Shown here one piece after another: positions 16,040 to 24,869 of a stretch of 64,000 nt of DNA. Each line of letters starts with the position of its first letter. The first letter of the stretch is position 1. Below the pieces are notes generated by a model that saw only the letters and a program-made list of their open reading frames with translations, was not told the DNA's origin and ran no database searches. Source of the stretch: Desulfovibrionaceae bacterium (GTDB lineage: Bacteria > Desulfobacterota > Desulfovibrionia > Desulfovibrionales > Desulfovibrionaceae); assembly GCA_019421865.1 (NCBI GenBank), contig JAHZEL010000007.1, forward strand, positions 186,001 through 250,000, read 5' to 3'. A program made the translations under genes and the position numbers.

Positions 16040-18259
16040 ATGAATTCTGCCAATGCCAGCCGCAGTCATGCCGTGCTTTCCGTCGCCACGCGGCGTCATG
16101 ATGCGGAATACATTGCGGGAGGCCGCCCCGTTGCGGAGGAAGGCCACACCGATCCCACCGAATACTACGGATGCAACGTCTTCGACGACAAGGCCATGCG
16201 GCGCTATCTGCCCAAGGCCGTCTACAAGTCCCTGCGCACCACCATCGACCTCGGCCGTCGTCTCGATCCCGCCGTGGCGGACGTGGTGGCCAATGCCATG
16301 AAGTCCTGGGCCATGGAGCGGGGCGCCGACCACTATACCCACGTTTTCTACCCGCTCACCGGCCTTACGGCGGAAAAGCACGACAGCTTCCTTGATCCCG
16401 ACGGCAGGGGTGGGGCTCTGGCCCAGTTCAGCGGCAGCGCCCTCGTTCAGGGCGAGGCCGACGGTTCCAGCTTCCCCTCCGGCGGCCTGCGTTCCACCTT
16501 CGAGGCGCGCGGCTATACCGCCTGGGACGTCACGAGTCCCGCCTACCTCATGGAAAGCCCCGCGGGCATGGTGCTCTGCATTCCCACGGTGTTTCTTTCC
16601 TGGACCGGCATCGCCCTCGACAAGAAGACGCCCATTCTGCGTTCCAATCAGGCGCTGAACCAGCAGGCCGCCCGCGTACTGCGCCTGTTCGGTGTGAACC
16701 CGACCATGCCCATCAGCTCCAACGGCGGGCTTGAGCAGGAATACTTCCTCATCGACGGCACCTTCGTGTCCGCAAGACCCGACCTTCTCATTGCCGGACG
16801 CGCCCTGTACGGCGCCCGTCCTCCCAAGGGACAGGAGTTCGAGGATCAGTACTACGGCGTGATTCCGAGCCGCGTGCTCGCCTTCATGGCCGACGTGGAA
16901 CGCCAGCTCTATCGCCTGGGCATCCCGGTGAAGACCCGCCACAACGAAGTCGCGCCCAGCCAGTACGAAATTGCGCCCACCTTCGAGTCCGGCAACCTCG
17001 CCTGCGACCACAACCAGCTCATCATGACCGTGCTGCGCAAGACGGCCCGTCGCCACGGCATGTCCTGCCTGCTGCATGAAAAGCCCTTCGACTGCATCAA
17101 CGGTTCGGGCAAGCATCTCAACTACTCCATCGGCAGCCCTGAAGTGGGCAACCTCTTCGCGCCCGGCGACAACCCTCACGAAAACGCCCAGTTCCTCGTG
17201 TTCCTGTGCTCCGTCATCCGCGCGCTGCACAAGCATGCGGGATTTCTGCGCGCCGTGGTCAGCTCCGCGTCCAACGACCGGAGACTCGGGGCCAATGAAG
17301 CGCCGCCGGCCATCATGTCCCTGTTCCTCGGCGATCAGCTCACCGACGTGCTCGAACAGTTCCGCGTGGGCCATGTGGTCGGTTCCGCGGGCAAGCGCAT
17401 GATGAACGTGGGCGTCGACACGCTGCCGCCTCTCCCCGCCGATCCCGGCGACCGCAACCGCACCAGCCCCTTCGCCTTCGTGGGCAATCGCTTCGAATTC
17501 CGCGCGCTCGGCTCCTCCATGTCCGCCGCGGACTCTCTGGTGGTGCTCAACACCATGATGGCCGAATCGCTGGACTACGCGGCCACGTTCCTTGAAAACG
17601 CCATGCAGGGCGACAAGCTCTCGCTGGGCGAAGCCGTGCAGAAGTTCATCGAGAACGTGATGGAGGAAAACAGCGCCGTCATCTTCAACGGCAACGGCTA
17701 CTCCGAAATCTGGCAGCGGGAAGCCGAACGCCGCGGCCTGCCCAACTATCCCACCACGCCCGACGCCGTTCCGGTCTTCTCCTCTCCGGAAGTGGTGGAC
17801 CTGTGCGAACGCTATCAGGTCTTCTCCCGCCAGGAACTCAAGGCCCGTGAAGACATTCAGCTCGAGCAGTACATCAAGACCGTGCACACCGAGTGCAGCC
17901 TTGCCATCCGCATGGCCCGCACCCAGATCTATCCCGCCGCTGTGCGCTACCGTCAGGAGCTTGCCTCCTCCATTTCGTCGTGCTCCGCGCTGGGTGTGCC
18001 CGCAGGCATGGAACCGCTGCAGGAACTTTCCGAAGTCATCGCCGGGTTCGAATCTTCGCTGCGCGCGCTTGAAGCCGCTGCCGCCGATCTCGACTGGACG
18101 CCGGAGGAAGAACACCTGCTTCTGAGCGCCAGAGCCTGCCTGCAGACGGTGCTGCCCGCCATGGAAACGCTGCGGCACTGGGCCGACAAGCTGGAAACGC
18201 TGGTGGCCGACGACCTCTGGCCTCTGCCCAGCTATCAGGAAATGCTGTTCATGAAATAA
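16040..18259 (+). CDS. glnN: Glutamine synthetase type III
   Basis: A 739-aa ATP-dependent ammonia-assimilating enzyme. Type III is told from types I and II by its size and its N-terminal extension (YYGCNVFDDKAMRRYLPKAV). Recognisable conserved blocks are SNGGLEQEYFLID (metal and glutamate site), KTRHNEVAPSQYEIAPTFE (ATP-binding loop) and NGSGKHLNYSIG. AAGGAG lies seven bases before the ATG. purD follows after 12 bases, so the two are cotranscribed, which links glutamine supply to purine synthesis. Confidence 0.96.
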   Translation: MNSANASRSHAVLSVATRRHDAEYIAGGRPVAEEGHTDPTEYYGCNVFDDKAMRRYLPKAVYKSLRTTIDLGRRLDPAVADVVANAMKSWAMERGADHYTHVFYPLTGLTAEKHDSFLDPDGRGGALAQFSGSALVQGEADGSSFPSGGLRSTFEARGYTAWDVTSPAYLMESPAGMVLCIPTVFLSWTGIALDKKTPILRSNQALNQQAARVLRLFGVNPTMPISSNGGLEQEYFLIDGTFVSARPDLLIAGRALYGARPPKGQEFEDQYYGVIPSRVLAFMADVERQLYRLGIPVKTRHNEVAPSQYEIAPTFESGNLACDHNQLIMTVLRKTARRHGMSCLLHEKPFDCINGSGKHLNYSIGSPEVGNLFAPGDNPHENAQFLVFLCSVIRALHKHAGFLRAVVSSASNDRRLGANEAPPAIMSLFLGDQLTDVLEQFRVGHVVGSAGKRMMNVGVDTLPPLPADPGDRNRTSPFAFVGNRFEFRALGSSMSAADSLVVLNTMMAESLDYAATFLENAMQGDKLSLGEAVQKFIENVMEENSAVIFNGNGYSEIWQREAERRGLPNYPTTPDAVPVFSSPEVVDLCERYQVFSRQELKAREDIQLEQYIKTVHTECSLAIRMARTQIYPAAVRYRQELASSISSCSALGVPAGMEPLQELSEVIAGFESSLRALEAAAADLDWTPEEEHLLLSARACLQTVLPAMETLRHWADKLETLVADDLWPLPSYQEMLFMK

Positions 18260-18271
18260 GGAAGGTTAGCC

Positions 18272-19555
18272 ATGCGCATACTCATCATAGGTTCCGGCGG
18301 ACGCGAACATGCTCTGGCATGGAAGCTGAAGCAGCGCTCCGACGTGACGGAACTGTACGTTGCTCCGGGCAACGGCGGTACGGCGGGCATTGCGGTCAAC
18401 GTGCCCATCAAGGACAGCGACATTCCCGCCCTCGTGGCCTTTGCCAGGGAAAAGGCCGTGGATCTCGTCATTCCCGGCCCGGAACTGCCGCTCACGCTGG
18501 GCGTCGTGGATGCCATGAAGGAAGCGGGCATTCCCTGTTTCGGTCCCGTGGCGGCCTGCGCCAGACTGGAAGGCAGCAAATCCTTCGCCAAGGAAGTCAT
18601 GCAGGCGGCGGGCGTGCCCACGGCGGCGGCAGGAGTGTTCACCACGCGGGCCGAAGCCGAAGCCTTTGCCGAGGCCCACGGCGCGCCGCTCGTCATCAAG
18701 GCCGACGGTCTTGCCGCGGGCAAGGGCGTCATTGTGGCCATGACCGATGAGGAAGTCCGTGCCGCGCTCGATCTCATGTTCGAGAACCATGCCTTCGGCG
18801 ATGCCGCAGGCACCGTGCTCATCGAAGAATTCCTCAAAGGCGAGGAAGTTTCCCTGCTGTGCTTCTGCGACGGCAAAACCGCGCTGCCGCTGCCTTCCGC
18901 GCAGGATCACAAGGCCGTTTTCGACGGCGACAAGGGCCCGAATACCGGCGGCATGGGAGCCTACAGTCCCGCTCCCGTTCTGCCCGACGAAAAGCTCGAC
19001 GCCATGGCCGACATCGTAACCCGACCCATTCTTGCGGAAATGGCCCGCCGCGGCACGCCCTTCACCGGCATTCTCTATGCCGGACTCATGATGACCGAAG
19101 ACGGACCGAAGGTGCTCGAATACAACGTGCGCTTCGGCGATCCCGAATGCCAGCCCCTGCTCATGCGCCTCAAAAACGACCTTGTCGACGTGGTCACGGC
19201 CTGCATTGAAGGCCGTCTCGACTCCGTGAAGCTCGACATCGAAGAGCGTTCCGCGCTCGGCGTGGTGCTCACCTCCGCAGGCTATCCCGGCTCCTATCCC
19301 AAGGGCATGCCCATTTCCGGCATCGACAGCGCCGAAGAGCTGGACAACGTGCAGGTCTTCCAGGCCGGTACCCGCAAGGAAGGAGACCGCGTGCTTGCAA
19401 ACGGCGGCCGCGTGCTCTGCGTCACCGCGCTCGGCAGGGATCTCAGAGAGGCTCAGAAGCGTGCCTACGAAGGCATGGACCGTCTTTCCATGGAGCACAG
19501 CCAGTTCCGCAGCGACATCGGCCTCAAGGGCCTGAAGCGCCTCGGCCTGGCATGA
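18272..19555 (+). CDS. purD: Phosphoribosylamine-glycine ligase
   Basis: A 427-aa ATP-grasp enzyme, step two of purine synthesis, which joins glycine to phosphoribosylamine. The N-terminal motif ILIIGSGGREHALAWKLKQ, the ATP-grasp part (VIKADGLAAGKGVIVAMT) and PNTGGMGAYSPAPVL are diagnostic. GGAAGG precedes the ATG. It sits between glnN and purE in one direction and is likely in a shared transcript. Confidence 0.97.
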   Translation: MRILIIGSGGREHALAWKLKQRSDVTELYVAPGNGGTAGIAVNVPIKDSDIPALVAFAREKAVDLVIPGPELPLTLGVVDAMKEAGIPCFGPVAACARLEGSKSFAKEVMQAAGVPTAAAGVFTTRAEAEAFAEAHGAPLVIKADGLAAGKGVIVAMTDEEVRAALDLMFENHAFGDAAGTVLIEEFLKGEEVSLLCFCDGKTALPLPSAQDHKAVFDGDKGPNTGGMGAYSPAPVLPDEKLDAMADIVTRPILAEMARRGTPFTGILYAGLMMTEDGPKVLEYNVRFGDPECQPLLMRLKNDLVDVVTACIEGRLDSVKLDIEERSALGVVLTSAGYPGSYPKGMPISGIDSAEELDNVQVFQAGTRKEGDRVLANGGRVLCVTALGRDLREAQKRAYEGMDRLSMEHSQFRSDIGLKGLKRLGLA

Positions 19556-19626
19556 TGAGCATGAGCCCTGAACGCATCTCACGCCTTCAGGGCCCTCACG
19601 TTCCGCAAACAAGCAAGGATTTTCCC

Positions 19627-20121
19627 ATGACCCAAGTTGCCATTTTCATCGGCTCCGCCTCCGACGATCCCGTCGTGAGTGCCTGCGCCGATGTGCTGAA
19701 GAAGCTCGGCATTTCCTACCGCTACACCGTCACCTCGGCCCACCGCACGCCCGAACGTACCGTACAGCTCATGGAAGAGCTGGAAGCCGACGGCTGTGAA
19801 GTCTACATCTGCGCCGCAGGCATGGCCGCCCATCTGGCCGGAGCCGTGGCCGCCCGCACCATCAAGCCGGTCATAGGTATTCCGGTGGCCGGTTCCTCCA
19901 TCGGCGGACTCGACGCCCTGTACGCCACGGTGCAGATGCCCTCCGGCTTCCCCGTGGCCACCGTGGCCCTGAACGGCGCCAAGAACGCCGCATGGCTGGC
20001 CGCACAGATCATCGCCCTGCACGACGAACGCGTGGCGGATCTCATCCGTGCCGAACGTGAAGGCTACAAGGCGTCCGTAAGCAAGGCCGCCGCCGAACTG
20101 GAAGCCAGGCACGGAGCCTGA
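19627..20121 (+). CDS. purE: N5-carboxyaminoimidazole ribonucleotide mutase
   Basis: A 164-aa enzyme of purine synthesis that makes CAIR. GSASDDPVV, SAHRTPERTV, AAGMAAHLAGAVAA and GGLDALYATVQMPSG cover the active-site loops. By sequence it looks like the class I type that uses N5-CAIR from PurK, but no purK is nearby, so class and partner are not settled. The true ATG is at 19627; an upstream in-frame ATG at 19552 overlaps the purD end and gives a non-family extension. Confidence 0.93.
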   Translation: MTQVAIFIGSASDDPVVSACADVLKKLGISYRYTVTSAHRTPERTVQLMEELEADGCEVYICAAGMAAHLAGAVAARTIKPVIGIPVAGSSIGGLDALYATVQMPSGFPVATVALNGAKNAAWLAAQIIALHDERVADLIRAEREGYKASVSKAAAELEARHGA

Positions 20122-20201
20122 GACCTTTTTCGTCTCTTTCTCTTCCGGGGCCGTCACCGGTCCCGGAATCGAATGACCCCTTACCGTACAGGAGAACTCT
20201 C

Positions 20202-21233
20202 ATGGACGCATCCATCAAGCAGCTGGCCCGTGAACGCATGAAGGGCCATTGCCGCGTCTGCCCCCAGTGCGACGGCAAGGTCTGTGCCGGCGAAGTGCCC
20301 GGCATGGGCGGCCTCGGCACCGGCTCTTCCTTCCGCGCCAACATCGAGGCTCTGGCCCGTGTAAAGCTGGCCATGCGCTGCCTCCACACCGCTGCCCAGC
20401 CCGACACCTCCACCGAAATTCTCGGCCTCAAGCTGGCGCTGCCGCTGCTCGCCGCTCCCATCGGCGGCGTGGCCTTCAATATGGGCGACGCCTCTCAGAA
20501 TCCCGTGGACGAAGCCGCCTATGCCGAAGCCGTCATCTGCGGCTCCAAGCAGGCGGGCATCATCGGTTGCGGCGGCGACGGCGTGGGTTCCCTCATCACG
20601 GACTGCGCCTTTGCTGCCATCCGCAAGGCCGACGGCTGGGGCATCCCCTTCATCAAGCCGTGGGAAGGCGATTTTCTGTGGAACAGACTGGAAGCGGCAA
20701 CAGCCACCGGCTGCCCCGTGGTCGGCATGGACGTGGATGCCGCAGGCCTTGTGACCCTGCGCCTGCAGGGACGCCCCGTTTCGCCCAAGAGCGCTGAAGA
20801 ACTGGCGGAAATCGCCCGTTTCGTGCATGAGCGCGGCGCAAAGTTCATGATCAAGGGCGTGATGACCGTGGCCGACGCCCGCATCGCCATCGACTCCGGC
20901 GTGGACGCCATCGTGGTGTCCAACCACGGCGGACGCGTGCTCGACGGCACCCCCGGCGGCGCCGACGTGCTGCCCGGCATCGCCGCGGCCGTAGGCGACA
21001 GAATTCCCGTACTGGCCGACGGCGGCGTACGTTCCGGTACGGACGTGCTCAAGCTGCTCGCGCTCGGTGCCAAGGCCGTGCTCATCGGCCGTCCCTTCTC
21101 CGTGGCCGCCGTCGGCGGCCAGACCGAAGGTGTGGCCTCCTATGTGGCCGACATCAAGGGTCAGCTCACCTCGGCCATGGCTCTGACCGGCTGCGCGGAC
21201 ATCGCGTCCATCAGCGCCGACATCCTGGCGTAG
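20202..21233 (+). CDS. Alpha-hydroxy-acid-oxidising FMN protein with N-terminal four-cysteine motif
   Basis: A 343-aa FMN TIM barrel of the glycolate oxidase/lactate dehydrogenase family. The catalytic histidine and substrate arginine lie in IVVSNHGGRVLDGTPGG, and the FMN phosphate site in VLADGGVRSGTDVLKLLALG then IGRPF. Before the barrel is a compact motif CRVCPQCDGKVC (CxxCxxCxxxxC, residues about 17-28) followed by GEVPGMGGLGTG, absent from the classical oxidases. It may bind a metal or Fe-S cluster that passes electrons to an acceptor other than oxygen. The substrate is unknown. It follows purE by 80 bp and has AGGAGA before the ATG. Confidence 0.85.
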   Translation: MDASIKQLARERMKGHCRVCPQCDGKVCAGEVPGMGGLGTGSSFRANIEALARVKLAMRCLHTAAQPDTSTEILGLKLALPLLAAPIGGVAFNMGDASQNPVDEAAYAEAVICGSKQAGIIGCGGDGVGSLITDCAFAAIRKADGWGIPFIKPWEGDFLWNRLEAATATGCPVVGMDVDAAGLVTLRLQGRPVSPKSAEELAEIARFVHERGAKFMIKGVMTVADARIAIDSGVDAIVVSNHGGRVLDGTPGGADVLPGIAAAVGDRIPVLADGGVRSGTDVLKLLALGAKAVLIGRPFSVAAVGGQTEGVASYVADIKGQLTSAMALTGCADIASISADILA

Positions 21234-21240
21234 TTCTTCA

Positions 21241-21266
21241 GGCCGGTCCGGCAAGCCGGACCGGCC
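21241..21266 (+). terminator. Strong hairpin after the FMN oxidase gene
   Basis: Perfect 11-bp stem GGCCGGTCCGG/CCGGACCGGCC (21241-21251 and 21256-21266) with loop CAAG. There is no T-run, so it may stabilise the 3' end or act with Rho. A second smaller hairpin TTCCGG/CCGGAA follows at about 21274-21297. Confidence 0.55.
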
Positions 21267-21312
21267 GCAAATCCTTCCGGACATCTCGCTCCGGAAAACA
21301 TTCTCCAGCAGC

Positions 21313-21399
21313 ATGTTCACACTCCTTTTCCTGATTCTTTTCGGATTCGGAGGTCCGGCCGCCGTACCCGCATCTGTGCTGCTCAGGCTCCTGTTATGA
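21313..21399 (+). CDS. Possible 28-aa hydrophobic peptide overlapping the permease start
   Basis: ATG at 21313 opens a 28-residue hydrophobic frame (MFTLLFLILFGFGGPAAVP, then ASVLLRLLL) whose TGA overlaps the ATG of the TauE/SafE gene as ATGA. That overlap is the typical layout for coupled translation. There is no good ribosome-binding site and so short a frame can arise by chance. It could be a leader peptide, a membrane mini-protein or nothing. Confidence 0.3.
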   Translation: MFTLLFLILFGFGGPAAVPASVLLRLLL

Positions 21400-22196
21400 C
21401 CATCATTTTTCTTTATCTGCTTTGCGGAGCCGTTGCCGGTTTTCTTTCCGGTCTCATCGGCATAGGCGGCGGCCTCGTGGTCGTACCGCTTCTGAACATG
21501 ATCTTCCGGCTTCAGGGAAACATTCCTCCGGAACTCATCATGCACCTTGCCGTGGGCACCTCGCTCTCCAGCATTCTCTTCACGGCCGTTTCCAGCACCC
21601 GGTCCCATGCCAGAAGGGGCGGGGTGCTCTGGAAATACGTACTGGGCCTTGCCCCCGCCATCGTGCTCGGTACGCTCTGCGCGGCATGGCTGGCCTCCCG
21701 CATGTCCACCGGCGGACTCCGGAGCTTTTTCGTGGTCTTTCTCCTCTGCATCGCCACGCAGATGCTCTTCGACTTCTATCCTCATCCGCGCAGTACCATG
21801 CCGGGCAGGAGTGTGCTTGCCGCGGCAGGATTTACCATCGGCGGCGTGTCCAGTCTCGTGGGACTCGGGGGCGGCAGCATGTCCGTTCCTTTTCTGCGCT
21901 GGTGCGGTGTGGAAATGCGCCAGGCCGTGGGAACGTCCGCGGCCATAAGCTGGCCCATCGCCATTGCCGGAACCATCGGCTTCATCATCGTCGGCTGGTC
22001 GGATCCGCTGCTCCCCGCATGGAGCCTCGGCTACGTGAACATTCCCGCCACGCTCGGCATCGCCTGCTCCAGCATCTTTTTCGCACCGCTCGGCGCAAAG
22101 CTTGCCCATACGCTGCCGGTCCCCACGCTTCGGCGCTTCTTTGCCGTCTTTCTGTATGTGACGGCCTGTGAAATGCTCTGGAACATTCTTCACTGA
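21396..22196 (+). CDS. TauE/SafE (TSUP) family membrane permease
   Basis: A 266-aa integral membrane protein with about eight hydrophobic segments in two similar halves. Each half begins with the family glycine motif: AGFLSGLIGIGGGLVVVPLL near residue 20 and IGGVSSLVGLGGGSMSVPFL near residue 150. The family moves sulfite, organosulfonates or other sulfur and carbon anions; the substrate here is not known. Sulfite or sulfonate export would suit a sulfur-metabolising anaerobe, but this is inference. A short hydrophobic frame overlaps its start. Confidence 0.88.
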   Translation: MTIIFLYLLCGAVAGFLSGLIGIGGGLVVVPLLNMIFRLQGNIPPELIMHLAVGTSLSSILFTAVSSTRSHARRGGVLWKYVLGLAPAIVLGTLCAAWLASRMSTGGLRSFFVVFLLCIATQMLFDFYPHPRSTMPGRSVLAAAGFTIGGVSSLVGLGGGSMSVPFLRWCGVEMRQAVGTSAAISWPIAIAGTIGFIIVGWSDPLLPAWSLGYVNIPATLGIACSSIFFAPLGAKLAHTLPVPTLRRFFAVFLYVTACEMLWNILH

Positions 22197-22201
22197 CGCT
22201 T

Positions 22202-22582
22202 ATGATTCAAGGTACAGGATTCGATCTTGCGGCTCTGCCGCGCATCAGGACGCTGCTCGAACGCTACGGCGAGCGCTTTCTCGCCCGCGTTCTCACGGAA
22301 AAGGAGCGGGCGGCTCTTCCCCAGGCGGCCGCCGGTAAAACCGCCTATGTGGCCGGCCGCTTTGCCGCCAAGGAAGCAGCCGTCAAGGCGCTCGGCACCG
22401 GCTTTGCCGACGGCATAGGCATGCACGACGTGGAAATTCTCACGCACGCCTCGGGAAGACCGGAGCTTCGCCTGCACGGGCAGGCCGCAGTAAAAGCCGC
22501 CGCCATGAACGTACGCGCCGTGCACGTTTCCATTTCCCATGAACGCGACATGGCCGGAGCCGTGGTCATCCTCGAATCCTGA
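22202..22582 (+). CDS. acpS: Holo-[acyl-carrier-protein] synthase
   Basis: A 126-aa enzyme that transfers phosphopantetheine from CoA to acyl carrier protein. The magnesium ligands are the Asp in GTGFDLAALPRI (Asp8) and the Glu in FAAKEAAVKALGTG. Length and motif spacing are normal for the AcpS type. It begins five bases after the permease stop and is followed by the nnrE-nnrD gene after 57 bases; in many bacteria acpS sits beside that gene. Confidence 0.94.
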   Translation: MIQGTGFDLAALPRIRTLLERYGERFLARVLTEKERAALPQAAAGKTAYVAGRFAAKEAAVKALGTGFADGIGMHDVEILTHASGRPELRLHGQAAVKAAAMNVRAVHVSISHERDMAGAVVILES

Positions 22583-22639
22583 GGACGTCAGGCCCTTTGC
22601 CGCCGACACGAGGCAGAGGCCACAGACAGGAGAAAAGCA

Positions 22640-24307
22640 ATGTTTGTTCCCGTACCCGCTCCGGAGGAAATGACCCGCTGGGACGCTGCCGCCATAGCTG
22701 CGGGAATTTCCGAAGAAACCCTCATGGAAAACGCGGCACGAGCCGCAGCGGACTGTCTGCGCAGGCATGCTTCCGAGCAGGGGCTGTCACTGGCAGACGC
22801 TTCAGTGCTTCTGCTCGCCGGCGGCGGCAACAACGGCGGAGACGCCTTCTGCCTGGCCCGGCATCTTCTGGACGCCGGAGCAAAGCCCGTCGTTCTCCGT
22901 ACCAGAAAGCCCGAAGAGTACCGCGGAGCCGCCGGTCACTGGCTGAACGTGGCCGTCGCTCTCGGCGTCCCCGTCTTTTCCTCCGACGACTGGGAAAGCG
23001 GCGACGCCGCCATCCCGGCCTTTCCCGACATCGTGGTGGACGGGCTTCTCGGCACCGGTTTTCACGGCGAGCTGAGGGAGCGGGAGGCAAGGCTCGTAAA
23101 AAGGCTGAACGCTCTCAGAGTCCGACTCGTTCTGGCGCTCGACATTCCTTCCGGGCTGTCGGCCCGTACGGGCCGTCCTTCACCCGATGCCGTGCGCGCT
23201 CACGTGACGGTCACCTTTCAGGCCGCAAAGCCCGGTCTGCTGCTGCCGGAAGCCTCCGCCTTCACCGGCGTGCTCGAGGTACGCCCCATAGGCATGCCGA
23301 GAGCCGTGCAGGAACAGAATCCGCCCTCGTTCCGCACCTGGCGGCCTTTCCGGCAAGCGCTCGACAGGGGAGCCCCCTACACGCTGGAACATGAAGCTTC
23401 TCCCCATATTCTTCAGCTTCTGGACAGCCCCCGGAAAGAGACGGCGCAGGGCCCCGCCCACAAGGGAGCCGCAGGCCGGGTGCTGGTCATCGGAGGCTGC
23501 CCCGCCTATACGGGCGCGCCCTGCCTTGCCGCCTGGGCGGCTCTTCGGGCCGGAGCGGGACTCGTCATGCTGGCCGGACCGGAAGAAGTTCTTCGCGCCG
23601 CCCGCCTTTCCATGCCCGCGCTCACGCTTCATGCGCTCTCCCATCATGCCGGAAACGAAAGTTGGAGCGCCGAAGACGCCGACGTTCTTTCCGGCGTTCT
23701 GCCCGGATTCGGAGCCGTCGTGTTCGGGCCGGGGCTCGGGCGCGACAAAGGCGCCGCCGAATTTGCCGAAGCGTTGCTGCATCTGCCGGATCGGCCTCCC
23801 ATGGTGCTGGATGCCGACGCCCTCTTTGCTCTGGCCGGACGAGAGGATCTTCTCTCCCTCCTGCGGCCCTGCGACGTGCTCACGCCGCACCCGGGCGAAG
23901 CGGCCACGCTTCTCGGCATCAGTACCGCCTCCGTACAGGCGGACCGTTTTGCCGCGCTGCGCGGTCTGGCCGACCTTGCCCCGGCCGTATGGGTGCTCAA
24001 AGGGGAGGGCACGCTCATCGCCGCCCCGGGCAAACCTTCCGTCATTTCTCCCTGGCGCGTGCCGCAGCTCGCCGTCGCCGGTTCCGGCGACGTGCTCGCC
24101 GGGCTTACCGGAGCGCTGCTTGCCCGCGGACACGCCGCCGATCTGGCCGCAACGCTCGGCGTATGGATCCATGCCCTTGCCGGCATGCGTCTTTCCCGGG
24201 AATTTCCCATGCGCGGCAACGGCCCGCATGACATAGCCGATGCCCTGCCCGGCGTTCTCGCCTCGGCAGGCGAACCCTGCAAGGGGGATATATGCCTTTC
24301 CTTCTGA
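22640..24307 (+). CDS. nnrE-nnrD: Bifunctional NAD(P)HX epimerase / ADP-dependent NAD(P)HX dehydratase
   Basis: A 555-aa fusion that repairs hydrated NADH and NADPH. The N-terminal NnrE part (about residues 1-215) has LLAGGGNNGGDAFCLARHL; the C-terminal NnrD part (about 265-555) is a ribokinase-like fold with GRVLVIGGCPAYTGAPCLAA, GPGLGRDKGA, VLDADALFAL, LTPHPGEAATLLG and AVAGSGDVLAGLTGALLARG, the last holding the catalytic aspartate. GGAGAA precedes the ATG. The 3' end overlaps tsaE by 16 bases. Confidence 0.95.
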   Translation: MFVPVPAPEEMTRWDAAAIAAGISEETLMENAARAAADCLRRHASEQGLSLADASVLLLAGGGNNGGDAFCLARHLLDAGAKPVVLRTRKPEEYRGAAGHWLNVAVALGVPVFSSDDWESGDAAIPAFPDIVVDGLLGTGFHGELREREARLVKRLNALRVRLVLALDIPSGLSARTGRPSPDAVRAHVTVTFQAAKPGLLLPEASAFTGVLEVRPIGMPRAVQEQNPPSFRTWRPFRQALDRGAPYTLEHEASPHILQLLDSPRKETAQGPAHKGAAGRVLVIGGCPAYTGAPCLAAWAALRAGAGLVMLAGPEEVLRAARLSMPALTLHALSHHAGNESWSAEDADVLSGVLPGFGAVVFGPGLGRDKGAAEFAEALLHLPDRPPMVLDADALFALAGREDLLSLLRPCDVLTPHPGEAATLLGISTASVQADRFAALRGLADLAPAVWVLKGEGTLIAAPGKPSVISPWRVPQLAVAGSGDVLAGLTGALLARGHAADLAATLGVWIHALAGMRLSREFPMRGNGPHDIADALPGVLASAGEPCKGDICLSF

Positions 24308-24837
24308 ACAGCCCTGAAGACACCATGGAACTGGGCCGCATGCTGGCTCAAAGCATGAGCGCCTCCTCCGTGCGCAATCTCTACCTTTTCGCCGATCTCG
24401 GCGGCGGCAAGACGACGTTCACCCGGGGATTCGTATCCGCTCTTCCCGGCGGCGACCATGCCGAGGTGGCCAGCCCCAGCTTTACGCTCTGCAATGTCTA
24501 TCCGACCAGCCCCGAAGTGCTCCATGCCGACCTCTACCGTCTTTCCGAAGGAGCGACGCTCCCCGAAGAAATGGAGGAAATGCTGGACGAGGGCAACCCT
24601 TTTCTTATCCTTGAATGGCCCCAGTATCTGGCCGCAGACCGCTATGCGCCGGAAAGACTCGACATTCATCTGTCTCCCGTGCAGGGAGACCGGGCAAAAG
24701 CTCTGGACAAGACTGAGGAATCATGCCAGACTTTCCGGCTGGCAACGATCGAAGCCCACGGAGAAAGCGCCCAGGCTGTTCTGCGTGAACTGACCCCCAG
24801 GCTCGAACAGCGTTTCCTGCCCGAGAGTGAGGCTTAA
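24292..24837 (+). CDS. tsaE: tRNA threonylcarbamoyladenosine biosynthesis ATPase TsaE
   Basis: A 181-aa P-loop ATPase that works with TsaB and TsaD to make t6A37 in tRNAs reading ANN codons. The Walker A motif is ADLGGGKTTFTRGF, with a Gly where GDLGAGKT is more common; SPSFTLCNVY and HADLYRLSE are the other conserved blocks. GGGGGA lies six bases upstream of the ATG, inside the end of the nnr gene. The C-terminal 40 residues are variable. Confidence 0.93.
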   Translation: MPFLLNSPEDTMELGRMLAQSMSASSVRNLYLFADLGGGKTTFTRGFVSALPGGDHAEVASPSFTLCNVYPTSPEVLHADLYRLSEGATLPEEMEEMLDEGNPFLILEWPQYLAADRYAPERLDIHLSPVQGDRAKALDKTEESCQTFRLATIEAHGESAQAVLRELTPRLEQRFLPESEA

Positions 24838-24869
24838 CCGTTCCTTATCTCCTTTTTTCAGGATGTCCT

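Noticed and set aside
16016..18178. A 720-codon minus-strand open frame
   Set aside because: Fully antisense to glnN, low-complexity composition, no ribosome-binding site or domain.
20181..22193. A 670-codon minus-strand open frame
   Set aside because: Antisense to the FMN oxidase and the TauE/SafE permease, both with clear motifs.
22640..24307. The fusion gene as two separate frames
   Set aside because: One uninterrupted frame covers both domains, which is the normal bacterial NnrE-NnrD fusion.
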